Of a DNA stretch of 24,753 bases, positions 1-7,027 are shown one piece after another; positions within the stretch are counted from its first letter, which is position 1, and every line of letters starts with the position of its first letter. The notes below the pieces were generated by a model. It saw only the letters and a program-made list of their open reading frames with translations. It did no database searches and was not told the origin of the DNA. Origin of the DNA: an uncultured Christensenella sp. (GTDB taxonomy: Bacteria > Bacillota > Clostridia > Christensenellales > Borkfalkiaceae). A program made the position numbers and the translations under genes. Where the stretch lies: assembly GCA_910586345.1 (NCBI GenBank), contig CAJUHC010000017.1, positions 6,726 to 31,478 on the forward strand, read 5' to 3'.

Positions 1-1310
1 ATTGCGTAAAGAAGACATTTTGCAAGGTTTGCCCTCGCACCGAAGAACTGCATATCCTTGCCCACGCGCATACAGCTTACGCAACAGGCTATGCAATAGT
101 CGTCGCCCATTTCGGGACGCATTAAATCGTCGCTTTCGTACTGTATTGCCGAAGTCTTAATCGAAAGGTCGGCGCAGAATTTTTTAAATTTTTCGGGTAG
201 AGAAACCGACCATAAAACCGTAAGATTGGGTTCGGGAGCGGGACCGAGATTCGTCAGCGTATGCAAAATTCTGAACGAAGATTTGGTTACGAGCGTTCTA
301 CCGTCTATTCCCATTCCGCCTATCGACTCGGTCACCCAGGTAGGGTCGCCAGAAAAAAGCTCGTTATACTCCTTTATACGCATAAATTTAATAATTCTCA
401 GTTTCATTACGAACTGGTCTATAAGCTCCTGCGCACCTTCTTCGGTGAGAATTCCGCGCTCTAAATCGCGCCGGATATAAATATCGAGGAACGTCGAGTT
501 TCTGCCTATGGACATAGCCGCGCCGTTCTGGTCCTTTACCGCCGCCAGATATCCGAAATACAGCGCCTGTATCGCGTCTTTCGCGTTCTCTGCAGGTTTG
601 GAAATATCGCAGCCGTAGATTTCAGCAAGTTTTTTCAAAGCTTTAAGCGCTTTAATCTGTTCGGAAAGTTCCTCTCTGTCGCGTATTTTTTCGGGAGTCA
701 TATCTCCGTCTTTGAGCGTTTTATCGTTTTCCTTGCACTCTATAAGATAATCCACGCCGTAAAGAGCTACACGGCGGTAATCTCCGACTATTCTGCCTCT
801 GCCATAGGTGTCCGGAAGCCCCGTTAAAATATGCGCTCTGCGCGCACGGCGCATTTCGAGCGTGTACGCGTCGTATACTCCGTCGTTGTGAGATTTACGG
901 TAATTAGTGAAAATATTTTTAACTTCGGGGTCGATTTCGTAACCGTACATACTGAGAGCCTGTTCCGCCATCTTAATACCGCCGAAAGGCTGTAAAGCGC
1001 GTTTAAAGGGCTTGTCCGTCTGCAAGCCGACTATTTTTTCAAGTTTTTTATCGATATAGCCTGCGGGATGCGAAGTGAGCGTGGAAACCGTTTTGGTATC
1101 CGCGTCGAGAACTCCGCCCGCTTTTCTTTCAGCGTCGGTAAGCTTTAAAATTTCTTGCCAAAGTTCGAGAGTCGCTTTGGTGGGAGGCGCAAGAAATTCG
1201 TCTCCGCCATCGTACGGCGTATAATTGTTCTGTATAAAGTCCCTTACGTTGACTTCGCCGTGCTCGCTCCATTTTGCAAGTTTAAATCCTTCCCAAGCTT
1301 TTATCTGCAT
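1..1310 (-). CDS. pflB: Pyruvate formate-lyase, 3' part cut by the window edge
   Basis: Glycyl-radical enzyme that cleaves pyruvate with CoA to acetyl-CoA and formate in the anaerobic cytoplasm. I translated the minus strand from the ATG at 1310-1308: MQIKAWEGFKLAKW, with 436 codons before the window ends. The frame shows the catalytic cysteine pair in ACCVSCMRVGK at about residues 409-410, followed by MQFFGARANLAK, which matches the active-site region of PflB. The C-terminal glycyl-radical loop lies outside the window, so radical competence cannot be checked. The family is usually about 740-760 residues, so roughly 300 are missing. A GAGGTG ribosome binding site lies a few bases before the ATG. 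The activase gene pflA ends 16 bases upstream, so the two are co-transcribed from the riboswitch-controlled promoter near 2187-2215. I am very sure of the family. Confidence 0.96.
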   Translation of the reverse strand, partial: MQIKAWEGFKLAKWSEHGEVNVRDFIQNNYTPYDGGDEFLAPPTKATLELWQEILKLTDAERKAGGVLDADTKTVSTLTSHPAGYIDKKLEKIVGLQTDKPFKRALQPFGGIKMAEQALSMYGYEIDPEVKNIFTNYRKSHNDGVYDAYTLEMRRARRAHILTGLPDTYGRGRIVGDYRRVALYGVDYLIECKENDKTLKDGDMTPEKIRDREELSEQIKALKALKKLAEIYGCDISKPAENAKDAIQALYFGYLAAVKDQNGAAMSIGRNSTFLDIYIRRDLERGILTEEGAQELIDQFVMKLRIIKFMRIKEYNELFSGDPTWVTESIGGMGIDGRTLVTKSSFRILHTLTNLGPAPEPNLTVLWSVSLPEKFKKFCADLSIKTSAIQYESDDLMRPEMGDDYCIACCVSCMRVGKDMQFFGARANLAKCLLYA

Positions 1311-1326
1311 ATTCAACACCTCTTTT

Positions 1327-2061
1327 TTAAGTATTATGTCTTCTATATAAGTTAAGTATTCTTACCGCGTTTTCTATCCGTTCCCTTTCGGGAGGTTTAT
1401 TTCCTTTTAACGGATATGGTAAGCCGAGTTTAACGTATTTGGCTTCGCCCATATTATGATACGGCAGAACTTCGATTTTTTTAACGGTTTCAAGTTTACC
1501 TATGAACTTGCCGAGTTCCTGCAAATATCCGTCGTCGTCCGTTATCCCGTCGGCAAGCACGTGCCGTATCCATATATCTTTGCCGTTATCGGATAAAAAC
1601 TTTGCGAATTCCAAAACGTTTTTATTGCCGAAGCCCGTTAAAGCTCTGTGTTCGTTATCGTCAATATGTTTTATATCGAGAAGAACGAGGTCGGTATAAT
1701 CTAAAAGAGTTTTGATTTTTTCACAATCGCCGATATTGAAAGTTATACCTGATGTATCGATTGCCGTATGAATACCGTTTGTTTTCAGAATCGAAAAAAG
1801 TTCGGTAACGAATTCGGTCTGCATAAGCGGTTCGCCACCCGAAACGGTAACCCCGCCGCCGTTTTTTATATAGTTCCTATATCTCAAAGCACGGGATGCG
1901 ACTTCTTCCGCCGAATAACGGTTACCGCCGTCTATATTCCAGGTATCGGGATTATGGCAATATTTACAGCGCATCGGACAGCCCTGCAAAAATACCACGA
2001 AACGTATTCCGGGACCGTCTACCGTGCCGAGAGATTCGAATGAATGTATTTTTCCTGTCAT
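1327..2061 (-). CDS. pflA: Pyruvate formate-lyase activating enzyme (radical SAM)
   Basis: Radical SAM enzyme that puts the glycyl radical on PflB using a [4Fe-4S] cluster and S-adenosylmethionine. It has 244 residues, the normal length. The N-terminus MTGKIHSFESLGTVDGPGIR is typical. The cluster motif CxxxCxxC is at residues 28, 32 and 35 (GCPMRCKYC), followed by HNPDTW. SGGEPL is the glycine-rich SAM-binding motif. It lies directly upstream of pflB and reads in the same direction, the reverse of the pflB-pflA order common in enterobacteria. I see no good Shine-Dalgarno sequence before this ATG; the leader just upstream holds the ZTP riboswitch. The start is chosen from family agreement. Confidence 0.96.
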   Translation of the reverse strand: MTGKIHSFESLGTVDGPGIRFVVFLQGCPMRCKYCHNPDTWNIDGGNRYSAEEVASRALRYRNYIKNGGGVTVSGGEPLMQTEFVTELFSILKTNGIHTAIDTSGITFNIGDCEKIKTLLDYTDLVLLDIKHIDDNEHRALTGFGNKNVLEFAKFLSDNGKDIWIRHVLADGITDDDGYLQELGKFIGKLETVKKIEVLPYHNMGEAKYVKLGLPYPLKGNKPPERERIENAVRILNLYRRHNT

Positions 2062-2094
2062 ATCAAGATTAAAAAAAGGACCATTTTTTAAAAA

Positions 2095-2170
2095 CAGCCC
2101 AGACGAACGACGTTACCCGCATAACGGCTCCCTTGCGGTAATTCCGCAAACTCGTCAGTCGCCGCCTGCC
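2095..2170 (-). promoter_or_regulatory. ZTP (pfl motif) riboswitch in the pflA leader
   Basis: Read on the minus strand, the leader contains GACUGACGAG, a perfect 6-bp stem UUGCGG/CCGCAA, GGGAGCCG, and CGUCUGGGC. These appear in the order of the ZTP aptamer consensus (GACUGGCGA, hairpin, GGGAGC, CGCCUGGGC). GGCGGC near the 5' end can pair with GCCGUU to form P1. The class senses the purine intermediate ZTP/AICAR, which accumulates when 10-formyl-THF is short, and its original name comes from its link to pfl genes. The aptamer is followed by a U run, but I could not draw a clear terminator, so the expression platform is unresolved. Confidence 0.85.
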
Positions 2171-2186
2171 TTTGAATTGTAATTAG

Positions 2187-2215
2187 ATTATATCAAACGA
2201 AATTTAGTTTGTCAA
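2187..2215 (-). promoter_or_regulatory. Consensus sigma-A promoter of pflA-pflB
   Basis: On the minus strand a perfect TTGACA (2215-2210) and a perfect TATAAT (2192-2187) are separated by 17 bases. Transcription would start near 2180, just ahead of the riboswitch aptamer. Such a strong core promoter suggests that control lies in the riboswitch and possibly in the inverted repeat upstream. Confidence 0.88.
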
Positions 2216-2248
2216 CAGAAAAACACAAAATATTGTATAAGTATTTTT

Positions 2249-2278
2249 TTATCAAACACTATATATTGTGTTTGATAA
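2249..2278. repeat. 11-bp perfect inverted repeat upstream of the pfl promoter
   Basis: The arms TTATCAAACAC and GTGTTTGATAA flank an 8-base AT spacer. The repeat lies about 35 bases upstream of the pfl -35 box. A related half site, TATCAAAC, recurs at 2191-2198 with an imperfect partner GTTTG at 2207-2211, across the promoter itself. It could be an operator, or an AT-rich continuation of the terminator hairpin at 2279-2309. No run of U follows it on the minus strand, which argues against a plain terminator. Confidence 0.5.
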
Positions 2279-2309
2279 CCGCGCCCGCGCAATTCGGGCG
2301 CGGGCGCGG
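2279..2309. terminator. GC-rich hairpin ending the cdaA-lysC operon
   Basis: A perfect 12-bp stem CCGCGCCCGCGC/GCGCGGGCGCGG with a 7-base loop starts three bases after the stop codon of the small membrane protein gene. On the minus strand it is followed only by TTAT; on the plus strand TTTT follows. It is a plausible terminator, though its U tract is weak in the direction that matters. Confidence 0.6.
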
Positions 2310-2311
2310 TT

Positions 2312-2515
2312 TTAATCGCCGTTTTCTTTAACGTCGGTATTTTCAGTAATTTCTTCGGGTTCCCGAAGCTCTTTTCTCTTTACGAGCCGTTTATTCGACT
2401 TATGAAGCGAAAATACGAGTATAACGTTTACGAGCAGAAAAACAACTATGGCTATACAAAGTATTACGACTGTTATAACGTTTCCCGTATTTGCGCTTTT
2501 AGCAAGTAAAGACAC
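2312..2515 (-). CDS. Small single-span membrane protein, unknown function
   Basis: It has 67 residues and starts with GTG at 2515, with AGAGGG five to six bases before it. The N-terminal stretch from about residue 12 to 36 is strongly hydrophobic (VITVVILCIAIVVFLLVNVI), a single membrane span. A basic stretch follows (KSNKRLVKRKEL), then an acidic tail rich in E, D and N. The charge pattern suggests the basic and acidic tail is cytoplasmic. It follows lysC after 17 bases and is the last gene of the operon. I do not recognise a family. The good ribosome binding site and operon position support a real gene. Confidence 0.75.
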   Translation of the reverse strand: MSLLAKSANTGNVITVVILCIAIVVFLLVNVILVFSLHKSNKRLVKRKELREPEEITENTDVKENGD

Positions 2516-2532
2516 TTAATCCCTCTCTTTGA

Positions 2533-3855
2533 TTATTTTCCGAAAAATTCCGCGTAAACGGCTTTTATGCACTTTTCGTAATCGTCGTTTTTCACTCCGA
2601 CGACTATATTAAGCTCGCTGGAACCCTGGTCAATCATTTTTATGTTTATATCCGCAGAAGCAATCGCGTTGAAAAGACGGGCGGAAGTTCCGACAAGCGA
2701 CGACATTCCGTGTCCGACGGTCGCAATCAGCGCAATATTTTCTATTACTCTTATTATATCGGGTTCAACCGCGTTTTTTATGCCTTCGAGTATACGTTCG
2801 AGTTTATAGTGCGCAAGAGCGCCGCTTTCAATCACGAGCGACATAGTATCGATACCCGACGGAATATGTTCGACAGGCACACTCTCTTGTTCGATTACCG
2901 AAAGTACTTTTCTTACGAAACCGATTTCGGCGTTCATAAGAGATTTTTCTATGAATATTACAGTAAAATTCTTTTTGCCCGCAATACCCGTAACCGTGCC
3001 GCCGCTCGGAACGTATCTCGAAGTGGGAACAATCGTCGTTCCCTCGTCTTCGGGACGGAACGTATTTTTTATCTGTATGGGGATATTCGCTTTGCGCACG
3101 GGAAAAATCGATTCGCTGTGAAGAACGTTCGCGCCCATATAGCTGAGTTCCCGGAGCTCTTTGTAGGAAAGCTGTCTTATGCTCTTGGGACTGTCTACTA
3201 TCCTCGGGTCGCAGGCGAGAAAGCCTGAAACGTCGGTCCAATTCTCGTAAAGCGAAGCGTTTACGGCGCGCGCGACGACAGCGCCCGTAATGTCCGAACC
3301 GCCTCTTGAAAACGTCTTGACGCGTCCGTCCGCGCCCGTACCGTAAAATCCCGGAAAAACCGCTTTTTCCGCGCCGTTTACGGCGTCGGCTATCGCCTTA
3401 TAAGATTTTCCGCCATCAAGCGTTCCGTCTTCCTTGAAGAAGATAACGTCTTCCGCGTCTATAAATTCCGCGCCCAAATACTCCGCAACTACCCGTGCGG
3501 AAAGATATTCGCCTCGTGAAGCGGTAAAATCTTCGCTCTTTTCTTCGTCGATACGCTTTTGCGTTTCGTCGAGAACGGAGTTTATGTCGAGCTTTAAACC
3601 GAGCTGTTTCGCTATGTCCGTAAAACGGGCGCGCACGGCTTTGAACGCGTCGGCGCAAGTACCCGTGTTTCTGAGTTCTTCGAAACACGCGTAAAGCAAA
3701 TCGGTTACTTTAACGTCGCCCGAATATCTTTTGCCCGGAGCCGAAACGACTACGAACCTGCGTTCTTTATCGCTGTCGATTATTTTTTTTACGTTCGCTA
3801 CGACGTTGCCGTCCGCCATAGACGTACCGCCGAATTTACATACTTTAACTGACAT
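2533..3855 (-). CDS. lysC: Aspartate kinase (aspartokinase)
   Basis: Phosphorylates aspartate to aspartyl phosphate, the entry to lysine/diaminopimelate, threonine and methionine synthesis. It has 440 residues, in the range of monofunctional class I aspartokinases. The N-terminus has KFGGTSMAD at residues 8-16, the kinase signature. SRGGSD near residues 203-208 matches the conserved SRGGSDTTA region. The C-terminal part holds ACT-type segments, including VGHGMSSLVGTSARLF and IDQGSSELNIVVGV, so feedback control by an amino acid is likely. Its ATG shares one base with the stop of the DUF1015 gene (TAATG), which implies translational coupling. Confidence 0.95.
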   Translation of the reverse strand: MSVKVCKFGGTSMADGNVVANVKKIIDSDKERRFVVVSAPGKRYSGDVKVTDLLYACFEELRNTGTCADAFKAVRARFTDIAKQLGLKLDINSVLDETQKRIDEEKSEDFTASRGEYLSARVVAEYLGAEFIDAEDVIFFKEDGTLDGGKSYKAIADAVNGAEKAVFPGFYGTGADGRVKTFSRGGSDITGAVVARAVNASLYENWTDVSGFLACDPRIVDSPKSIRQLSYKELRELSYMGANVLHSESIFPVRKANIPIQIKNTFRPEDEGTTIVPTSRYVPSGGTVTGIAGKKNFTVIFIEKSLMNAEIGFVRKVLSVIEQESVPVEHIPSGIDTMSLVIESGALAHYKLERILEGIKNAVEPDIIRVIENIALIATVGHGMSSLVGTSARLFNAIASADINIKMIDQGSSELNIVVGVKNDDYEKCIKAVYAEFFGK

Positions 3856-5036
3856 TATTTTATTCTCTTTGCCTCTATATAATAACGCTTCTCGTTACCC
3901 TCTCCCATCGAAAAGGTTTTTCTCGGAAGATTGCCTCCCGTAATTATAAGACGGAAAAAATCTTCTTTTTTTATCGCAGGCAATATCACGCCCGCACCGC
4001 CGTTTTCAGTGAATGATTTCAACTCCTCCGCGCCGTGTATATAGTCGACTTCACCGCCGCAGGTCTCTATAAATTCCGAAATATAGCCGTCGAGCTTTCT
4101 TATCCCGGCGGGAATATCTTTATCGAACGCTATTTCCGTCGTTTTTCCGTTTATCGCTAACAAAGCCTTACCGCTCCCCTCCGTTTTAAGACCTTTTGCA
4201 AAAAGCTCGGCTTTATCGGTTTTTACAAGTCTGTGAATAGGTTCGAAACGCAGAGCGTTGTCGTATATATTGACCGCTTCGCAAAGTGCGTATCGCGCAG
4301 GATGGTCCGCGCGTTCGGATTCGGAGAGTGTTTTCTTAATCTCTTCCCAACAGTTTTTTGCCGTTGCGAGAGAGTGGTTTCCGTCGCCCACCGCAAACAA
4401 CAGAGGTTCGCTTTTTCCGTCGGCAAGCGCGTAAAACGCGCTTTTAACTTCTTCCGCGTTACGGATAAACGTTCCCTTTACCCGTCCGCCGTCCATATTC
4501 AAATCGAACTCGTACAGCGTTTCGCCGCGCTTGACGCTGTTTAAAACCGAGTTCCCGCTATCGTCGTACAAAAGCATAACGTGCGGAAGTTCTATCGGCG
4601 CGTTTTTACGGATAAGGACGCGCGGAGGAATCCGTTCAAGAATCGTAGCTTCCGTCGAGCGGACGGGCGTCGTTGCGCCGCGTTCGTAGGAGTAATCTTC
4701 CAAATCGACGGCTATGACTATTCCCGTTCGCGTCCCCGAAACCGTAGTGCGTTCGACGAGCACGAACCCGCCCGAAACGGTTTTAAAAACGCCGTTATTA
4801 AGATACGACCGCATCGTTTTATTTATTTTTTCGATGCGGACTTCGGGTTTATCGTTGAGATATATTTCCGGAAAAACGAGATTTAAAGTACTCGGCTTTT
4901 CTCCTACCAACTTCTCGACGTACTTCCAATATCCGTAATCCGACGTATACTGGTCGCACGCGTTTACCGCCCAAGACTGCATATCTGCGGAAACGGGCAA
5001 TAATATTTCGGGCGTATAAATCGTTTTCATAATCAT
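3855..5036 (-). CDS. DUF1015 family protein
   Basis: A 393-residue cytoplasmic protein that I assign to DUF1015, whose role is unknown. The diagnostic part is VGDGNHSLATAKNCWEE at about residues 216-232, equivalent to the A(D/G)G(H/N)HR-type motif of the family. The segment PVRSTEATILER at 124-135 corresponds to the conserved arginine-threonine region. Length fits the family, about 390-430. Its ATG overlaps the stop of the 35-residue peptide gene by one base, and its stop overlaps the lysC start by one base. Members in other bacteria often sit near serine or amino-acid metabolism genes, but function is not established. The downstream ATG two codons in (MKTIYT) is an alternative start. Confidence 0.85.
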   Translation of the reverse strand: MIMKTIYTPEILLPVSADMQSWAVNACDQYTSDYGYWKYVEKLVGEKPSTLNLVFPEIYLNDKPEVRIEKINKTMRSYLNNGVFKTVSGGFVLVERTTVSGTRTGIVIAVDLEDYSYERGATTPVRSTEATILERIPPRVLIRKNAPIELPHVMLLYDDSGNSVLNSVKRGETLYEFDLNMDGGRVKGTFIRNAEEVKSAFYALADGKSEPLLFAVGDGNHSLATAKNCWEEIKKTLSESERADHPARYALCEAVNIYDNALRFEPIHRLVKTDKAELFAKGLKTEGSGKALLAINGKTTEIAFDKDIPAGIRKLDGYISEFIETCGGEVDYIHGAEELKSFTENGGAGVILPAIKKEDFFRLIITGGNLPRKTFSMGEGNEKRYYIEAKRIK

Positions 5037-5143
5037 TATATGTTCAACAGAAAAACAGTGACAGCGGCAACCGCCAAAGCAAGAAATTTAACGCCTATAT
5101 TCTTTGTAAAAAAATCTTTTAATACTTTACCAAACTTTTTCAT
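5036..5143 (-). CDS. 35-residue membrane peptide resembling the CdaR N-terminal anchor
   Basis: A short frame between cdaA and the DUF1015 gene, starting at the ATG 5143-5141 with GGAG seven bases upstream, overlapping the end of cdaA. It reads MKKFGKVLKDFFTKNIGVKF, then a hydrophobic run LALAVAAVTVFLLNI and a TAA that overlaps the next ATG as TAATG. The basic, K-rich start, the pattern TKNIGVKFLAL and the single span closely resemble the N-terminus of CdaR/YbbR, which normally follows cdaA and binds it. Everything after the anchor, including the YbbR repeats, is missing. Either this is a reduced CdaA partner or a retained remnant. The strong ribosome binding site and tight coupling support translation. 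Confidence 0.75.
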   Translation of the reverse strand: MKKFGKVLKDFFTKNIGVKFLALAVAAVTVFLLNI

Positions 5144-5154
5144 TTTTCACTCCG

Positions 5155-5970
5155 TTACGCCTCTGCGGTTAAATCCGACCAATAGTAATCGCTTAAAGCT
5201 TCTTTTATATCGGTCGCGTCCGCGTACTTCTTCTTAATTACGCCGTTCTTCACTATCGATATAATTCCCGTTTCTTCGGATACTACGATAGCGGTTACGC
5301 TTGCAACCATCGTTACGCCGAGCGCGGCTCTGTGGCGGCTGCCCATCTCTTTGGGAAGTTTTTCATCCTGCGCGAGAGGCAGAAAACAACCCGCTGCGTA
5401 AAGCTTGTTGCCCTCTATCACGAGCGCGCCGTCGTGAAGCGGAGCTTTGGGATAGAACACCGCCTCAACCATCTGCGACGTTATCTGAGCGTTTATCACC
5501 GTTCCGCTCTCGATAATGCCGTCGGGAAGGTTATCGTTCGAAAGAACTATCAAAGCGCCTATATCGTTTTTGGACATATTCTGGACTGCGCGGACTATTT
5601 CGTCCATAATCAGTTCTACGCCCGTAACCGTCACGGGCTCGACCTTGCTCTTTTTGACGCCCGAATCCAAAAGCGAACGTTTTATTTCCGTATGGAACAT
5701 AGTAAAAACCAAAAGAGCGACCATAGCTACGACTATGAAAAGGAAACCCGAATCAATCTCTGACGAAAACGCGAGAGCCAAGCCCGTAAAAATTATGAAA
5801 AATATTATTATTACTATAAATTTTTCGGCTTTATTGTTTTTAAGCACCTTAAACATCAGATAAAAGAGTATCGTAAGCAGAATCAATTGGAGCGCGTAGC
5901 TCAACCAGGAACCGGCAAATCCCTTACCGAAATTTTTGACGTTTTCTATAAATTGCGACCAGCTTTGCAT
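5155..5970 (-). CDS. cdaA: Diadenylate cyclase CdaA (c-di-AMP synthase)
   Basis: Membrane-bound enzyme that condenses two ATP into c-di-AMP, the messenger that controls potassium and osmolyte transport and cell wall balance. It has 271 residues, the usual length. Three N-terminal membrane spans lie at about 22-42, 50-68 and 74-92. The DAC domain follows, with the DGA motif at 180-182 (PLHDGALV) and RHR at 212-214 (GSRHRAALG), the two catalytic signatures. GGAG lies seven bases before the ATG. The family is usually linked to cdaR and glmM; here a 35-residue peptide, DUF1015 and lysC follow. The identification is firm; the operon arrangement is unusual. Confidence 0.95.
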   Translation of the reverse strand: MQSWSQFIENVKNFGKGFAGSWLSYALQLILLTILFYLMFKVLKNNKAEKFIVIIIFFIIFTGLALAFSSEIDSGFLFIVVAMVALLVFTMFHTEIKRSLLDSGVKKSKVEPVTVTGVELIMDEIVRAVQNMSKNDIGALIVLSNDNLPDGIIESGTVINAQITSQMVEAVFYPKAPLHDGALVIEGNKLYAAGCFLPLAQDEKLPKEMGSRHRAALGVTMVASVTAIVVSEETGIISIVKNGVIKKKYADATDIKEALSDYYWSDLTAEA

Positions 5971-5999
5971 TATAGTTCTCCGAATTCGTATATATAACT

Positions 6000-6005
6000 A
6001 TTATA
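6000..6005 (-). promoter_or_regulatory. Probable -10 box for the cdaA operon
   Basis: A perfect TATAAT on the minus strand about 30 bases before the cdaA start, with no convincing -35 box at 17 bases. It lies just after the holA terminator hairpin, so the cdaA operon needs a promoter here. Only the -10 box can be supported. Confidence 0.5.
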
Positions 6006-6013
6006 TAAGCAAT

Positions 6014-6048
6014 TGAAAAAAAAATAAAGCGTTTGACCCGCTTTATTT
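6014..6048 (-). terminator. Intrinsic terminator after holA
   Basis: A 10-bp perfect stem AAATAAAGCG/CGCTTTATTT with a 7-base loop. On the minus strand it runs into a tract of eight or more T. It ends the mnmE-lysR-holA unit. Confidence 0.9.
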
Positions 6049-6052
6049 GACT

Positions 6053-7027
6053 TTAAGAAAAAAATATCCGGTTGTTTACGTTCTGAAGCGCGCTCTGCGG
6101 AACGCATAAACCGCTCTTGATTTCCGACAGCGCGGAATATATAATTTCAACGTATTTTTTCAGCGAAGCTTCACCTATCGAACGCGCCTGTTCCCGACTC
6201 TTTTTTACTCCGTACTCTTTCATTTTCAGAAGTTTCGCAAGTTCCGCGTCGCATCCGCGCGAAACGAGTATCGTCAAAAGATTTTTAAAATAAGAAAACA
6301 AACCCGACAACAAATTCGTTTCGTCGCCGTTTTTACGGCAGAGTTCGGACTGAATTTCGATAAATTTACCGAAGTCTCTGCGCGAAACCGCGTTCGTCAT
6401 TTCATAGATTCTGTAATCGGCGTCCTTGAAAACAAGTTCGTCGACGTCTTCGCGCGTGAGCGTTCCGCTTTTTTTATAATCGATCAGTTTTTCCACTTCC
6501 AACGCAACGCGGGACATATTGCAAAGACAGTATCCCGCAATCGCGCCGCATACTTCCGCGGAAGCGTTTATGGCAGCGCGTCTGAAAGTGAGATACGCCC
6601 ACTTTGTAACCGTTTCTACGTCGGCGCGGTTGCAGTCGACGTAAGTTACGCGGAATTTGCGCTTTAAATCTACTCCCTTTTTACCTTCGGAATTGACTAT
6701 TAAAAGTATGGAATCGGGCGGAAAGTTTTCAAAAATTTTTTTAAGATATTTCTCGTACTCCGTTTCGGAAGGATAAAACGAAGTTACTTTAACCGCCCTC
6801 TTTTCGGACATAAAAGGAAAGCATTCGAGCGCGGACGAAAGCGAAGCTATCGCACCGCCCTTCAAAGTTTCACCGTCGAACGAAGAAAAATTCAATTCGG
6901 GCATCTGCACGAAAGCGGACTTAATCATTTCTTCGCCCTTCATTCTGAAATAAGCGTCGTCGCCCTCTAAAAGATATATGCTTTTCGCGCCTTCTTTAAT
7001 ATCGTTTTTAAGTTCCGTGAATTTCAT
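6053..7027 (-). CDS. holA: DNA polymerase III delta subunit
   Basis: Clamp-loader subunit that opens the beta clamp during replication. It has 324 residues, normal for Gram-positive HolA. The N-terminus has IYLLEGDDAYF, the family's YLLxGxDxxL pattern; SILLIVNSEGKKGVDLKRKF fits the centre of domain I. The middle has LEVEKLIDY and the segment after it, VDELVFKDADYRIYEMTNAV, matches the conserved part leading to the collar domain. The C-terminus NVNNRIFFS is close to the end of the family. Its ATG overlaps the lysR stop by four bases (ATGA), so it is translated from the same message. A terminator follows. Confidence 0.9.
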   Translation of the reverse strand: MKFTELKNDIKEGAKSIYLLEGDDAYFRMKGEEMIKSAFVQMPELNFSSFDGETLKGGAIASLSSALECFPFMSEKRAVKVTSFYPSETEYEKYLKKIFENFPPDSILLIVNSEGKKGVDLKRKFRVTYVDCNRADVETVTKWAYLTFRRAAINASAEVCGAIAGYCLCNMSRVALEVEKLIDYKKSGTLTREDVDELVFKDADYRIYEMTNAVSRRDFGKFIEIQSELCRKNGDETNLLSGLFSYFKNLLTILVSRGCDAELAKLLKMKEYGVKKSREQARSIGEASLKKYVEIIYSALSEIKSGLCVPQSALQNVNNRIFFS

